Positions 63,938-64,000 of a DNA stretch of 64,000 nucleotides are shown piece after piece (within the stretch, counting starts at the first letter, position 1; every line of letters begins with the position of its first letter). Position numbers and translations under genes: made by a program. Source of the stretch: Pseudomonas chlororaphis. Its GTDB lineage: Bacteria; Pseudomonadota; Gammaproteobacteria; Pseudomonadales; Pseudomonadaceae. The DNA is taken from positions 119,113 through 183,112 of the forward strand of contig NZ_JSFK01000009.1 of assembly GCF_000783395.1 (NCBI RefSeq), read 5' to 3'. The notes below the pieces were generated by a model, which was not told the DNA's origin, searched no databases, and saw nothing but the letters and a program-made list of their open reading frames with translations.

Positions 63938-64000
63938 TCAGCGCCGATCATCCGACAACGGCGTCGGTTCATCCGCCGGCGGCACATCCTCATCATCAGC
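63938..64000 (-). CDS. C-terminal end of a gene cut by the window edge
   Basis: The minus strand reads through to a stop at 63938-63940 with 20 residues visible: A-D-D-E-D-V-P-P-A-D-E-P, then T-P-L-S-D-D-R-R. The tail is acidic and Pro-rich. It cannot be identified without the rest. Confidence 0.5.
   Translation of the reverse strand, partial: ADDEDVPPADEPTPLSDDRR

Overview
The window looks like a chromosomal segment of a Pseudomonas of the P. fluorescens group. The evidence is GC-rich codon use, a PrrF iron-responsive sRNA, the order ppiD-hupB-lon-clpX-clpP-tig-tRNAs-folD-pbpG, many REP-type palindromes between genes, and genus-typical families such as DUF6124, DUF2242 and an apparent DUF6021. 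I found no prophage, IS element, CRISPR array or replication origin. All identifications come from reading the sequence and recalling families; no database search was run.

Layout. 0.1-6.5 kb: a DUF6124 protein, a Fur-box-controlled PrrF sRNA, an M14 carboxypeptidase, an MFS exporter, and a divergent ECF sigma/anti-sigma versus catalase-like/cytochrome b561 module. Its two promoters match in -35, -10 and spacing. 6.6-13.0 kb: a seven-gene Csu/CupE-type chaperone-usher pilus operon with four single-domain pilins. 13.3-18.5 kb: a ZapE-like ATPase, an LRR-kinase fusion, a YebC paralog and a short orphan VgrG. 18.5-25.6 kb: an aminophosphonate block with an FAD oxidoreductase, an OPA-family transporter, two LysR regulators, phnW and phnX. 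25.8-35.5 kb: cytochrome b561, an ACC deaminase/D-cysteine desulfhydrase relative, fadH, a nitrilase-fold protein lacking its catalytic Cys and Lys, an AraC regulator, a 28-residue ORF, a DUF2242 lipoprotein and a LysR/MFS pair.

36.1-47.8 kb is the conserved proteostasis core: ppiD, an atypical tRNA-like gene, hupB with a good sigma70 promoter, lon with a sigma32-type promoter, clpX, clpP, tig, then four tRNA genes (Arg-His-Leu-His, the two His copies each with the same terminator hairpin), folD and pbpG. 47.9-64 kb is mixed: small acidic Pro-rich proteins, a C39-like lipoprotein that has lost Cys and His, TerC with a small lipoprotein opposite nhaR, MFS, sstT, DUF1993, YceH, cupin, shikimate dehydrogenase-like, several small proteins, an AI-2E family permease, trhP, and a LysR/DMT pair. 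A minus-strand gene is cut off by the right edge.

Two families of dispersed inverted repeats fill the gaps. One is the REP-type palindrome (GTGGGAGCGAGC or GTGGGAGCTGGC arms). The other is a longer element bounded by CCCCTCACCC and its complement, present three times. The best leads are the mirrored ECF promoters, the phosphonate block with its extra oxidase and transporter, the degenerate nitrilase and C39 proteins, the tRNA-like gene beside hupB, and the orphan VgrG.
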